64,000 nt of DNA from Hyphomicrobiales bacterium (GCA_021775835.1 JAJFHC010000125.1:1-64000), one strand, 5' to 3'; numbered from the stretch's first letter, positions 1-9,146 are shown. The notes: generated by a model not told the origin, from the letters alone. A program made the numbers and translations.

Positions 1-719
1 ATCCGGTTGATGCCCACATCGATGACGCAGGCTCCGGGCTTGATCCAATCGCCCCGCACCATCTCCGGACGTCCGACGGCTGCAATCACGATGTCCGCCC
101 GGCGACAGACTCCGGGCAGGTCCTTGGTGCGCGAATGGGCGATGGTCACCGTGCAGTTTTCCTGCAGGAGAAGCTGGGCTACCGGCTTTCCGACGATGTT
201 CGAACGGCCGACGACAACGGCTTCCAGTCCCGACAGGCTGCCGAGCCGGTCCTTGGCCAGCATGACGCACCCGACTGGCGTGCACGGCACCATGCTTTCC
301 TGGCCCGTGGCAAGCTTGCCTGCATTGATGACATGGAATCCGTCCACGTCCTTTGCCGGATCGATCGTGTTGATGACTTTCTCCGCATCGACCTGGTCCG
401 GCAGCGGCAATTGCACCAGGATGCCGTGTACTGCCGGATCCTGGTTGAGCTGGTTGACGATCGCCAGCACTTCCTCTTCGCTTGCCGTGACATCGAGCTT
501 GTGCTCCCAGGAATTCATGCCAGCCTCGAGCGTCTGCTTGCCCTTGTTGCGGACGTAGACCTGGCTCGCCGGGTCCTCGCCGACCAGCACCACAGCAAGT
601 CCCGGTGTCAGGCCATGGTCGGCCTTGAGTTTGGCGACAGCCGTCCCGATCCGGCCGCGAAGCCCTGCGGCGAAGGCCTTGCCGTCGATTACCCTGTCTG
701 GATGCGGATGGTCGGTCAT
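1..719 (-). CDS. folD: Methylenetetrahydrofolate dehydrogenase/cyclohydrolase FolD, 3' end cut
   Basis: Bifunctional cytosolic enzyme of one-carbon metabolism that interconverts 5,10-methylene-, methenyl- and 10-formyl-tetrahydrofolate with NADP. The reverse-strand reading begins [17 protein letters not shown] and carries the family signatures: a YVRNKGK segment holding the catalytic Lys, the stretch GILVQLPLP, the PCTPVGC block and the [11 protein letters not shown] dinucleotide-binding loop, followed by [14 protein letters not shown] at the window edge. About 240 residues are visible of a usual 280-300, so only the C-terminus is missing. The ATG at 717-719 is the natural family start. DUF167 lies 61 bp upstream on the same strand. 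Identification is near certain. Confidence 0.96.
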   Translation of the reverse strand, partial: MTDHPHPDRVIDGKAFAAGLRGRIGTAVAKLKADHGLTPGLAVVLVGEDPASQVYVRNKGKQTLEAGMNSWEHKLDVTASEEEVLAIVNQLNQDPAVHGILVQLPLPDQVDAEKVINTIDPAKDVDGFHVINAGKLATGQESMVPCTPVGCVMLAKDRLGSLSGLEAVVVGRSNIVGKPVAQLLLQENCTVTIAHSRTKDLPGVCRRADIVIAAVGRPEMVRGDWIKPGACVIDVGINR

Positions 720-780
720 GATTGTCCTCTTGAGCGGTTTTGTTGTGAAACTCGTTTCGATTAGCGAACTTGGGAGGCGT

Positions 781-1107
781 TCAGCCCGAAAGCCTGTCAA
801 TGGTTACAAAGTCCAGGGAGCAGGACGGGTCGATCACCACGGTCTTGCTGCGTTCCTTCACGCCGGCAACAAGGTTCAGATCGGCCTGACGAACCCCCAG
901 CGCCTTTGACAACAGTTTGATAAGCGCTTTGTTTGCCTGTCCCTTTTCCGGTTGCGCCCTGACACGCACCTTTAGCGACGTCAAACCGTCCGATGCCACA
1001 TGCAGGCCTTCAACCTGATTGCTGGAGGACCCCGGCTGCAGCCGAACCCGCAGCGCGATGCCGTGTGTACCGATCGTGTAGGGTTTGCTGGACGGCTCGG
1101 ACACCAT
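781..1107 (-). CDS. DUF167 (YggU) family protein
   Basis: Small conserved cytosolic protein of unknown molecular role, 108 residues from the ATG at 1105-1107. It shows the family core: [19 protein letters not shown], then [26 protein letters not shown]. The reading frame stays open further upstream into the yggT coding region, but the ATG after yggT gives the normal family length. YggT and DUF167 are often neighbours across proteobacteria, and here they are followed by folD on the same strand, so the three probably form one transcript. The family is clear and the function is unknown. Confidence 0.88.
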   Translation of the reverse strand: MVSEPSSKPYTIGTHGIALRVRLQPGSSSNQVEGLHVASDGLTSLKVRVRAQPEKGQANKALIKLLSKALGVRQADLNLVAGVKERSKTVVIDPSCSLDFVTIDRLSG

Positions 1108-1144
1108 TGCCTCAGGATTCAGGTATCGAGTGAGGGCCCCGCGG

Positions 1145-1441
1145 TCACTGGACGAAACGGCTGCCCAGGAAAAGTTCGAACAGCAGGTTGCGCAGAAACC
1201 ACAGACCAAGGATCAGGATGATCGGTGAAATATCGATGCCGCCCAGATTTGGCAGGATCCGGCGGATCGGTGCCAGCGCCGGCTCCGTCACACGGTGAAT
1301 GATATCGACCAGCGAATAGACAAACCGGTTCTGCGTGTTCACCACGTTGAAGGCGATCAGCCAGCTCATGACGGCTCCGATGATCAGGACCCAGATGTAA
1401 AGCGTGATGACGGTACTGAGGAGGGTAAGAATGGAAATCAT
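1145..1441 (-). CDS. yggT: YggT family integral membrane protein
   Basis: 98-residue inner-membrane protein starting at the ATG 1439-1441 ([19 protein letters not shown]). Two hydrophobic segments lie at about residues 3-27 and 70-90. Between them is the family's conserved loop ([24 protein letters not shown]), which places an arginine-rich amphipathic stretch at the membrane face. YggT proteins have been linked to osmotic protection and membrane or division functions, but no activity is established. It is the first gene of the yggT–DUF167–folD block. An upstream extension to 1552 is open but has no homology-like features. Confidence 0.88.
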   Translation of the reverse strand: MISILTLLSTVITLYIWVLIIGAVMSWLIAFNVVNTQNRFVYSLVDIIHRVTEPALAPIRRILPNLGGIDISPIILILGLWFLRNLLFELFLGSRFVQ

Positions 1442-1653
1442 GGCCGTGCCCTTGTGTCGCCCGCATAGCGGGATATCGCTGGATTCGGAATCGAACCGCT
1501 CACATGTACCGACAAGGGCCGGTTTCTGCAAGATGCGAAAAAACAGGGACAAGCGGATGGCCCCACAACCCTAGGCTTGCTTGACAGGGGCGGCCGCGAT
1601 TTTCTAAATAGGCCGCGTGTGTGCCACATCGTTCCACCATGCATCCACCGGTC

Positions 1654-1729
<76 letters not shown>

Positions 1730-1738
1730 GACATTCTG

Positions 1739-1789
1739 TGTCCATACCGGAGACATAGGTAACAGATTGTCCCTAAGAAATAGGTGACA
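1739..1789 (+). repeat. Two imperfect direct repeats behind the tRNA, possible IS-end remnant
   Basis: Ten bases after the tRNA lie two related units. Unit 1 (1739-1764) starts TGTCCATACCGG and ends GACATAGGTAACA. Unit 2 (1768-1789) starts TGTCCCTAAG and ends AAATAGGTGACA. They share TGTCC at the left and ATAGGTnACA at the right. Short segments of this kind are what a decayed insertion-sequence end would leave, and tRNA 3' flanks are common insertion points. No transposase reading frame survives nearby. The rest of 1790-1902 shows nothing recognisable. Confidence 0.4.
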
Positions 1790-1902
1790 ACCTCGTGTCG
1801 AACGGGTTGTCGATAGTTTGCAGCGCATTCTGGTGGGTCTGCAACATCGAGTGGCAAACATTGGCGGGCACAATATTGAGCTAAATCCGGCAAGGGAACG
1901 AC

Positions 1903-2646
1903 ATGACGACTGAAGAACATACTTTCGATGAGGCGGAAGGCTTTGTTTCTGCAGCCAAGTACAATGCCTTGAAGCAGGACTACGACAAATTCGCCTACAT
2001 TGTTTCTCACGACATCAATGCACCGTTGCGTCATATTCGTGAATTCACAAAAATTCTCCTGGCCGATCTCGAGCCGCACATTGAAGGCGAGAACCGGCAA
2101 TGTGCCGATATCATTCTGCGCAATGTCGACAGCGCCGAGAACTTGATCGGTTCCTTGATTCAATTTTCACGATTGACCACTCGAATTCAGCCGTTCGAAC
2201 GCTTCAGCACGACGGCATTGGTCAAAGACATTGTCAGCACTCTTGAAAAGGACACCGAGGGTGTCGGAGGCGATGTTTGTGTCGGAGAATTACCTACGTT
2301 GCTTGGCGACGAAGCGCAAATCTGCCGGCTCTTTCAATGTCTGATTGACAATGCGATCAAGTTTCGCCGGCCAGAAGTGCCCCTGGAAATTGCTATCTCC
2401 GGTCAGGTCTTCGAAGACAGTACCGAAATTGCAATCCAGGACAATGGAATGGGCGTGCCGGAAAACCGATTGGAAAAGGTTTTCGACCTGTTTCACAGAC
2501 ATCATGTACCGGGAAACGATGGGGTCGGCCTGGGCCTTGCCCTTTGCAGAAAGATTGCCTGGCTGCATGGCGGAAACATTAGGATGGAGTCTGTTGTCGA
2601 CAGCGGCAGCAAGGTCATCGTTTGCCTGCCGACCGGCGTTGAGTGA
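1903..2646 (+). CDS. Soluble histidine kinase without a sensor domain (Cph1-type HisKA-HATPase)
   Basis: Cytosolic two-component kinase of 247 residues made almost only of the catalytic core. The dimerisation/phosphoacceptor segment has [11 protein letters not shown] with His36. The ATP-binding domain has the N box at Asn150 (LIDNAIKF), the G1 box D180-NGMG and the G2 box [11 protein letters not shown] near 207-217. The SHD-x-x-x-PLR form of the H box is that of phytochrome-like kinases that work with Rcp1-type regulators, and such a regulator is at 6250. There is no transmembrane segment and no PAS or GAF domain, so the input must come from a partner. AAGGGAACGAC supplies the ribosome binding site. 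Its partner is not proven. Confidence 0.88.
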   Translation: MTTEEHTFDEAEGFVSAAKYNALKQDYDKFAYIVSHDINAPLRHIREFTKILLADLEPHIEGENRQCADIILRNVDSAENLIGSLIQFSRLTTRIQPFERFSTTALVKDIVSTLEKDTEGVGGDVCVGELPTLLGDEAQICRLFQCLIDNAIKFRRPEVPLEIAISGQVFEDSTEIAIQDNGMGVPENRLEKVFDLFHRHHVPGNDGVGLGLALCRKIAWLHGGNIRMESVVDSGSKVIVCLPTGVE

Positions 2647-2685
2647 CCACGCCTGTGGTATTCAATCTGGTTGTATCAACCACAC

Positions 2686-4155
2686 TCACTTTAAGACGTT
2701 CGGTAAATTGCCCGGGTATCGTGACTTTAGAAATGCCCATTGTTCAAGCTGGCTCTCTTTGCCCAGCCGAAACGTGATCAATCGCCATTGTCGTGCGGTT
2801 CGGTCAAGCGCATCCTTCGGTTTTAGCTTCCCGGTAAAGGCTGCATAAAGGTTCTCGCGCAGCACACCGAAATACTCACCCTGCCCGTCAAGATACAGAT
2901 CGGGAATGGCATTCGCCATACTGTGCCGATGGGTTTCGAGAAACGCGCTGGAATAAGTTTCGATGATTTTTGGATCCTCATAGTGCGTAGCGCGGAACGG
3001 ATCAAAGTAGCCGTCCTGTCCGACGGATTCGGCGGAAATCACTGGGCTGCAGGCGAACAGGGTGAACAGATAGGCAATTTCCGGTTCCGCCGAATTGGTC
3101 GACACAACGTAATTCCAGCCCCAGTTGAAGTATGGCGTTTGTATCAGTTTGCCATCGACGATGCCGCCCGGCGTCGGACCATAGGCAAGCTTGCCGCGCA
3201 CCTTTGACTTCGGCCCGTTGAAATATTTTTGTGACCCGCCCCAGCCGATATCGCAGAAGGAGTTGCCGTTTCCGAATGCCGCCCAGTTTTCGAACAGGCC
3301 ATCGGTCTTGGTCTTCGGATCCAGATAGGCGGAAACCGCTATCAGCTCCTCTAATGCAAGTATACCGGCGTCATTGTTGATTTGCGGTGTCATGGCATCG
3401 TCGAGCGGAAAGTACCCTTTACTATGGAACCGTATCCACCATTCCCACGGCAGATACCCGGCCGTGCGAAACAGCGAACCGCCATACAAATCCTGCTCGG
3501 GTCGGTGAAAATAGGCGATCGTCTCATCCAGCTCCTGCCATGTTGACGGGACGGCGAGCGAACGGCCGTGTGTGTCCGCAAATCGCTTCTGTTCGTCCGG
3601 ATTTTCAAGCAGGCTCTTATTGTAGAACATGATGTAGGCATCACCATCTGTCTGGTAACCGTAAAGCTTGCCCTTGTAGTAATCTCCAATCGAGTAAAGC
3701 GACGTCTTCTGAAATTCCGGCGGTTCATATTGTTTTGCGTACGTATCGAGATCCTTGATCGCGCCGGCCTGGGCAAGATCAGGAATGCCGAAAGTTGCCG
3801 GCAGCGCGATGTCAAATTCGAATTTCCCGGTCAGTTTCGAAAGCAGCACTTTAGAGTTGATGTCGTCGAGCGGGGCCTCCAGATAGCGCACATCCACACC
3901 GGTCAGCTTTTTGAATTGGTCCCCGACCGGCTGTACGTTAGCAAGCGACCCTTTGGGAAACAGGACTGTTATGGCAAGGCTACGGCTGTCCTTAATCCGG
4001 CGAACATGGTCGCCGATTCCGATGTGAAGGTCGTCGATCGGAAAAGGTTTCGGTTCTGATGCTCCAGCCAGATTTGGCCACCATGTCGTCAGACCGACCG
4101 CGCTCGCCCCGGCCAAAATGGCGCGCCTTGTAACTTGCCTTTTGGCCATTTTCAT
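2686..4155 (-). CDS. Tat-exported extracellular solute-binding protein (family 1-like), transporter-less
   Basis: Periplasmic binding protein of 489 residues. The start at 4153-4155 gives MKMAKRQVTRRAILAGA, a twin-arginine (Tat) signal with RRAILAG, a hydrophobic stretch and an AGASEP-like cleavage region. The body has the look of family 1 solute-binding proteins: an opening beta strand (LAITVLFPKGS), PVGDQFKKLTGVDVRYLEAP, and a YGYQTDGDAYIMFYNKSLL hinge region. A longer frame to a GTG at 4257 exists but would place residues in front of the Tat motif. No permease or ATPase gene is nearby. Instead it is divergent from a membrane histidine kinase (4246), which suggests it presents a ligand to that sensor rather than to a transporter. 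The ligand is unknown. Confidence 0.8.
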   Translation of the reverse strand: MKMAKRQVTRRAILAGASAVGLTTWWPNLAGASEPKPFPIDDLHIGIGDHVRRIKDSRSLAITVLFPKGSLANVQPVGDQFKKLTGVDVRYLEAPLDDINSKVLLSKLTGKFEFDIALPATFGIPDLAQAGAIKDLDTYAKQYEPPEFQKTSLYSIGDYYKGKLYGYQTDGDAYIMFYNKSLLENPDEQKRFADTHGRSLAVPSTWQELDETIAYFHRPEQDLYGGSLFRTAGYLPWEWWIRFHSKGYFPLDDAMTPQINNDAGILALEELIAVSAYLDPKTKTDGLFENWAAFGNGNSFCDIGWGGSQKYFNGPKSKVRGKLAYGPTPGGIVDGKLIQTPYFNWGWNYVVSTNSAEPEIAYLFTLFACSPVISAESVGQDGYFDPFRATHYEDPKIIETYSSAFLETHRHSMANAIPDLYLDGQGEYFGVLRENLYAAFTGKLKPKDALDRTARQWRLITFRLGKESQLEQWAFLKSRYPGNLPNVLK

Positions 4156-4245
4156 TACAACCCTGATAGAATTCCGGTGAAAAAACGAATCACCACGACG
4201 GCACTCGCTGTTCGGCATCGTACGCCATGAAAGGTTGCGGGATCC

Positions 4246-6228
4246 ATGCGCGGACACAATCAGCTCCTGTCCAGGGGTGTTGGTCGGAACTTGTTTATCG
4301 CCTTTCTGGCTGTCAGCCTGTTCTCCCTGGCATCGGCAATGGTTGGATGGTTCGGTCTTGGAAATGTCCGAGACGTCCAGAATCGCGTTCTGAATGAAGT
4401 CTATCCCAGCGTCAGAAACGCCCAGATCATTGCCCGCGAGTCTACTGAGTGGGTCTTGCAGTTGTCATCGATGTTCGAGAGCCGGACAATCGATCAGCTT
4501 GATGCGCGGACACGTACTGTCAAATCCAGCGAGAAACGAATTTCTGAATTGCTGTCGGAAGTCGGCGACGAGGTGATGTCGCAAAGCCTGCGCAGCCGGA
4601 TCGAACCGAATATAAAAAAGCTCTCAACCAGTGCAGATTCCGTTGCAACACTGGCCCGCAAGGTCATCCTGACCAACAACGACATCAATCAAAAAACAGC
4701 CGCCATTCTGAAAAATGCCGAAACGATAATCGACACAATTAGTTCCGTCACACCTTCTATTGCGGAAAACACCATCGTAAATTCCGAGGACATCTTGCGC
4801 GAATTGCGCTCAGGCGATGATGTGGATCGTGCAACTGTCGCAGACAAGTTTGAGATCTACAGCCGCAGCAATATGGACGACCTGCAAAAAGTAATCGACC
4901 TGCAGTTCAGAAGCGAAGCCATTCTCGAAGACCTAATTCGATTTGGCGATGCCGGATCAGCTGACGGCGTGAAGATAATTCGCGACGCCCTTTTTCTCAA
5001 CGTACGCGCTCTTACCCGCTCGGTTGTCCGATTCAGAATTCCGGAAATACAACAGAAGTTGGCGACGCCGCTTTCCCGACTGTCAGTCGAGGTGTTCCGC
5101 GACGACAGCATATTTGCATTGCGAGATGCGGTTTTTGATAACCGCGCCGAAATGAACGACCTCCGGACATCGGCGGCAGCCGCCGAACAGGAAATCAGCG
5201 CTCTGGTGGAACAGTTTGTCCTCGATACCCAGAATGTGATGGCCAACGAAAGTTCGCAAGCTCAGGCAACGGCGGCGCGCACTCAGTTTGTTCTGATGTC
5301 GATTGCGGGTCTCGCGTTCCTGGTCTCCGCTGTCGTTTTCCTGTTCTACGTAAACAGGGTGATCATAACCAGGTTGCACCGTCTTTCATCATCGGTCGCC
5401 CGACTGACGTCCGGTGATCTCGCCAAGGTGGTAACAGCAACCGGAAACGATCAGATCACACGGCTCGAAGAAGCCATAGAGGGATTCCGGACCAACGCGT
5501 TACGTCTCCGGGATGCCGAAATCGAATTGACTGAGTATTCCGAGAATCTGGAGCGGTCGAACAACGATCTCCAGCAGTTCGCCTATGCGGCTTCTCATGA
5601 CCTGCGTGCACCACTTCGGGGGATAAACTCACTTGCCGAATGGGTTGAGGAGGACCTGGTTGAAGGAAACACGGACGAAGCTGTCAGCAAACTGTCGCGG
5701 TTGCGAGGACGTGCACTTCGAATGGATTCCCTGCTCAACGGCATTCTACGGTATTCGCGCGCCAGTTATGAAGGTGGCGACGGCGTGCAGGTTCCGTTTG
5801 TCAAAACTGCTCAACAAATATTTGACGATTTGAATGTTGAAGGTCGCTTCAGGGTTTCCATTGCGTCAAACACAGAATTCCTATTCAGCGGCGAGTCGTT
5901 CATACATCAGGTTCTTGGCAACCTGATCTCCAATTCAATGAAACACCACGACAAAGCAACCGGAACAATCGAAATCGAGCTGCAATGCGATGCGTACTTC
6001 AACAAATTGAGCGTTTCCGACGACGGGCCGGGTATCCCGGAGGAGATGCGGGGAAAAGTATTGCAAATGTTCCAAACGCTGAAACCACGCGATGAGGTTG
6101 AAGCCAGCGGCATAGGACTTGCGTTGGTGGAGCGGCTGACAACACGACGTAAGGGTACGGTGGAGATTCACGACTCAGCCGCGGGCGGGACCACTTGTTC
6201 CGTTCAGTGGCCTTGTGAAGTTGAATAA
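4246..6228 (+). CDS. Membrane sensor histidine kinase (periplasmic helical domain, HAMP, HisKA, HATPase)
   Basis: Inner-membrane sensor kinase of 660 residues. The first membrane segment is at about 16-38 (LFIAFLAVSLFSLASAMVGW). A periplasmic region of about 300 residues, mostly helical, follows. The second membrane segment is at about 346-372, then a HAMP linker (SSSVARLTSGDLAKVVTATGND), a coiled coil, the H box SHDLRAPLRGI with His451, and an ATPase domain with SDDGPGIPEE and a GIGLALVERL G2 box. The long all-helical periplasmic domain after a GWFGL-type first helix recalls TorS-like sensors, which read a binding-protein partner (inference). The divergent solute-binding protein and the response regulator 21 bp downstream fit that model. 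Confidence 0.88.
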   Translation: MRGHNQLLSRGVGRNLFIAFLAVSLFSLASAMVGWFGLGNVRDVQNRVLNEVYPSVRNAQIIARESTEWVLQLSSMFESRTIDQLDARTRTVKSSEKRISELLSEVGDEVMSQSLRSRIEPNIKKLSTSADSVATLARKVILTNNDINQKTAAILKNAETIIDTISSVTPSIAENTIVNSEDILRELRSGDDVDRATVADKFEIYSRSNMDDLQKVIDLQFRSEAILEDLIRFGDAGSADGVKIIRDALFLNVRALTRSVVRFRIPEIQQKLATPLSRLSVEVFRDDSIFALRDAVFDNRAEMNDLRTSAAAAEQEISALVEQFVLDTQNVMANESSQAQATAARTQFVLMSIAGLAFLVSAVVFLFYVNRVIITRLHRLSSSVARLTSGDLAKVVTATGNDQITRLEEAIEGFRTNALRLRDAEIELTEYSENLERSNNDLQQFAYAASHDLRAPLRGINSLAEWVEEDLVEGNTDEAVSKLSRLRGRALRMDSLLNGILRYSRASYEGGDGVQVPFVKTAQQIFDDLNVEGRFRVSIASNTEFLFSGESFIHQVLGNLISNSMKHHDKATGTIEIELQCDAYFNKLSVSDDGPGIPEEMRGKVLQMFQTLKPRDEVEASGIGLALVERLTTRRKGTVEIHDSAAGGTTCSVQWPCEVE

Positions 6229-6249
6229 GCTCAGACAGAGGGGAGCGAC

Positions 6250-6672
6250 ATGGCAGAAGTTACATTTTTGATCGTCGATGACGACGATATCGATGTCGAG
6301 TTGATCAAACGGGCATTTACAAAACTCAAGATTGCGAATCCAGTAATCCGGGCTGCAGATGGGATCGAGGCGCTGGAAATCCTGCGTGGCGAAGGCGGGC
6401 GGGAGAAAATTCAACCGCCCTATATTATTCTTCTCGACATTAACATGCCGCGCATGTCCGGTTTGGAGTTGCTCGAGGAAATCAGGAAAGATGAAAACCT
6501 CCACCGTGCCGTCATATTCATGCTGACAACGTCCGACAACGAATTCGATATCGCGCATTCGTACGACAAGAATGTTGCGGGTTACGTGGTTAAATCGAGA
6601 GTGGGATCCTCTTTCGAGGAAGCATTGAAAATGCTTGATCACTACTGGCGCATCGTTGAATTACCGAACTGA
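6250..6672 (+). CDS. Rcp1-like single-domain response regulator
   Basis: Cytosolic receiver-only protein of 140 residues. The acidic cluster is VDDDD at 10-13, the phospho-acceptor is Asp63 (LLDINMPRMSG), the switch Thr lies in MLTTSDN at 93-94 and the conserved Lys is Lys115 (GYVVKSRV). The KIQPPYIILLDINMPRMSGLE layout and the TTS-DN-D ending are those of Rcp1, the partner of cyanobacterial phytochrome Cph1. It has no output domain, so it passes a phosphoryl group on or binds a target protein. It follows the kinase gene by 21 bp with AGAGGGGAGCGAC as ribosome binding site, so they are co-transcribed. Confidence 0.92.
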   Translation: MAEVTFLIVDDDDIDVELIKRAFTKLKIANPVIRAADGIEALEILRGEGGREKIQPPYIILLDINMPRMSGLELLEEIRKDENLHRAVIFMLTTSDNEFDIAHSYDKNVAGYVVKSRVGSSFEEALKMLDHYWRIVELPN

Positions 6673-6907
6673 GATTACAGTCTGCCAATGCTTGAATGAT
6701 TCGAGTGTCGAGCACATGGAGGACTTCCAAGTGAACCTTCCCGCTTGATCCCCTGTCTTGTCACTGAATCTCCGATGTGATCTATTGTTTGCCAGTGATT
6801 CGCTTTCATCAGTTTTATTTCAAGTAATATCGATCAATATTTGAGTGCTTGGCAATAGTCAGTTGCGTTGGTGTCCGTGTCCTATTAGCAACTTTCTGGA
6901 GTCAGCA

Positions 6908-8128
6908 ATGTCTGGTGCAATGCACCTTCAAGACGAAACTGGATCTCGCTCTAGTTTGATCGAGAATATCCTTTATGAATTCTCGCCTTCCCAACAATCA
7001 AAGCTCTCAGTACTTGTTGTTGATGACAGTTCAGAAGACTTTCTGTTGCTGAAACGTTGCCTCGGGCAGATTGAGGGATTCTCGTTTGACATTGCCCACG
7101 CATCGACGCCGGGTGCCGCGAAAGAGTTGATTCGAACGATCGACTTCGACCTAGTGTTTGTCGATTACTGGCTTGGCGTGGAGACCGGCATCAACTTTCT
7201 CCAGGACCTGGGTGGGCGCCAAAGTGAGTGCCCCCTTGTGCTTTTGAGCGGCATGACAAGCCCCGATATTCAACATGTGGCTATGAAGTCCGGAGCGATA
7301 GGATGCATCGGCAAGAGCGATCTCAATCCCGACGTAGTCGAAACCACTATCCGTTACTCGCTGCACACTCATCAGCTGGAGCGCAAACTGATGAGAACAG
7401 TGATTGAGTTGAACAGGGTCAATCGCGAGAAATCGAGGTTGTTTTCAAATATCCGCGCCGAATTGACCGGGCCTATTCAATCGATCGTCGAGCAGGCAGC
7501 CGTCATTCAACCGGACGGTCCGACGGGGCACAGCAGATCGATTGCCGAGAATGCGAGACGCCTGGGTACGGTGGTCGAGAATATCGTTGAGTATGCCTTC
7601 GGGGACGAGGACGAAAAGGCCCGCGACTATGTCGCAACCGATATTCGGGAAATCATCGAAGAAGCTATTGAGATCATCCAACCGGAATTTGTTCGCAAAA
7701 ATCAGGATCTGGTGGTTGTCACCGCCGACGATCCCCTGATAGCTCGGCTGGAACACGCCTCGTTCCGCCAGGCGGTTGTCAACATTCTAAGCAACGCAAA
7801 CAAATTTTCCCCGGCGGGTGGAATTGTCCATGTGATGGTTGCGTCTGAGTTTCACAGGGTCAAGGTGGGCGTACGGGACAACGGCATCGGCATGAGCAAC
7901 CGTGAGGTTACGGTCGCGCTGCAGCCGTTGGGGCGGGTTCAGTTGTCCGAAGAACTGGCTCAACCCGGGGTGGGCATCGGATTGACGGTCGTTAAGGCCA
8001 TCATGAAACGCCACGGCGGTCGCCTCGACATCGCAAGCACTCCAAACCACGGCACGAGAGTAGAACTCGTTTTGCCTCAACTGATTTCCATGAAATCGGA
8101 TTCAGGGGAGTCGGTTCATCCGTTGTGA
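6908..8128 (+). CDS. Receiver-kinase protein lacking the phosphoacceptor histidine
   Basis: Cytosolic protein of 406 residues: a receiver domain at about 33-155 (VVDD at 37-40, phospho-acceptor Asp86 in FVDYWLG, CIGKSDL Lys region), a helical linker (160-178), a HisKA-like pair of helices, and an ATPase domain at about 280-392 with Asn box NILSNANKF, G1 box RDNGIGM and G2 box GVGIGLTVVKAI. At the H box the sequence reads SNIRAELTGPI. The position normally occupied by His in SHELRTPL is Ala184, so ordinary autophosphorylation should be impossible while ATP binding looks intact. The ATG at 6908 is preceded by CTGGAG; a longer frame from 6845 lacks such a site. The 235 bp before it (6673-6907) show no feature. 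It could be a phospho-sensing decoy or scaffold. Confidence 0.85.
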   Translation: MSGAMHLQDETGSRSSLIENILYEFSPSQQSKLSVLVVDDSSEDFLLLKRCLGQIEGFSFDIAHASTPGAAKELIRTIDFDLVFVDYWLGVETGINFLQDLGGRQSECPLVLLSGMTSPDIQHVAMKSGAIGCIGKSDLNPDVVETTIRYSLHTHQLERKLMRTVIELNRVNREKSRLFSNIRAELTGPIQSIVEQAAVIQPDGPTGHSRSIAENARRLGTVVENIVEYAFGDEDEKARDYVATDIREIIEEAIEIIQPEFVRKNQDLVVVTADDPLIARLEHASFRQAVVNILSNANKFSPAGGIVHVMVASEFHRVKVGVRDNGIGMSNREVTVALQPLGRVQLSEELAQPGVGIGLTVVKAIMKRHGGRLDIASTPNHGTRVELVLPQLISMKSDSGESVHPL

Positions 8129-8183
8129 AAACATATTCAGAACGATCAAGCCGGGCCACTGTTCAAACACGTGTAAAATCTGA

Positions 8184-8873
8184 TCACCCTGTCAGCGCTT
8201 CTTCGCCAATCACGCGCATTCCGTGCATGATGTCCCGATAGACCGCCGTCCGGATGGCATGCTCGTCGACGCTCTTGACGGCCTCGATAATTCGTTTGTG
8301 CTGGTCGTCGGCAACCTCCCGCTGGACCCGCCCATACACCCGCCGCATGAACGGTCCGAACTGCAGCCAGAGACTTTCGGTCAGGGCAATCAGGGTTGAA
8401 GCTTCGGCGCGTCCATAGAGCGTGAAATGGAATGTATAGTTTCCTTGCATATAGCCCTCCACGTCACCGGACCGGAGACAGACGTCGAGGGCATCATCGA
8501 TCGCTACAAGTTCTGCCAGGTCTTCCCCATCGAGTTTGAACAGGGCGCGTGCAGCGAGTTCTGGCTCGATCCGCGAGCGCGCAAAGACAATCTGCTCAAA
8601 CTTGCCCTTACTCATCGCCGGTACGGAAACCCTCCGGTTGCCATGCATCTCAATGGCCCGTTCCGCCATCAGGCGCCGCACCGCTTCGCGCACCGGCATG
8701 GGACTCACATCAAGTTCGCCCGCGAGTCCGCGCAGGGTGACCGGCCGACCTGGATCGAAACCGCCGAACAGGATCTTTTCACGAAGCAGGCGGTAGATCT
8801 GTTCGTGGGCTGGCAGGTCCTGCCAGTCGACGGTATCGCGGCGCAATTCGAGGGCTGTCCCTGGTGACACCAT
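8184..8873 (-). CDS. GntR family (FadR/FCD subfamily) transcriptional regulator
   Basis: Cytosolic DNA-binding regulator of 229 residues. The N-terminal winged helix runs from about 20 to 85 (EQIYRLLREKILFGGFDPG, then VSPMPVREAVRRLMAERAIE as the recognition-helix region). The C-terminal FCD ligand domain has the metal-binding pattern: IEPELAAR, then FHFTLYG (His near 148) and, near the C-terminus, a DQHKRIIEA helix (His near 192). FCD regulators sense small carboxylates or amino-acid derivatives. It stands at the edge of the peptide/amino-acid island and may control it. A 14-bp perfect palindrome lies 112 bp upstream of the start. Confidence 0.9.
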   Translation of the reverse strand: MVSPGTALELRRDTVDWQDLPAHEQIYRLLREKILFGGFDPGRPVTLRGLAGELDVSPMPVREAVRRLMAERAIEMHGNRRVSVPAMSKGKFEQIVFARSRIEPELAARALFKLDGEDLAELVAIDDALDVCLRSGDVEGYMQGNYTFHFTLYGRAEASTLIALTESLWLQFGPFMRRVYGRVQREVADDQHKRIIEAVKSVDEHAIRTAVYRDIMHGMRVIGEEALTG

Positions 8874-8984
8874 CTAGTGTGCCTTCACGTCCATGAGCCG
8901 ACGGTCGACCGCGCGCAGATTGTCACCTTGCTCCGAAATTGCCGTAATTCCCTTTCTGGGGCGTGACTGTTCGTTGTCCCGCAT

Positions 8985-8998
8985 TTTGTGATCACAAA
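8985..8998. promoter_or_regulatory. Perfect palindrome TTTGTGATCACAAA, possible GntR operator
   Basis: A 14-bp perfect inverted repeat lies in the 273-bp non-coding gap 8874-9146, upstream of the GntR gene at 8184-8873. Its TTGT-n4-ACAA form resembles the T-n-GT…AC-n-A pattern of FadR-subfamily operators, so autoregulation is a reasonable guess. I did not see a second copy in front of the dpp operon. Nothing else stands out in this gap. Confidence 0.4.
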
Positions 8999-9146
8999 TC
9001 GGATGCTAACATCACCGAACTGATGCATCAACGGCGCACAAACGGGCTACAGCCACGCGTTTTTCCAGTTTGAGAATAAAACTCTCACGTTACCTGAACA
9101 AAAACAGTGTAACTTTGTACCGGCAGAATTCTCCTGGCAGGCCTTT

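Noticed and set aside
2668..2682. TGGTTG-TAT-CAACCA hairpin between convergent genes as a terminator
   Set aside because: The stem is only six pairs with no T run; it is too weak to call.
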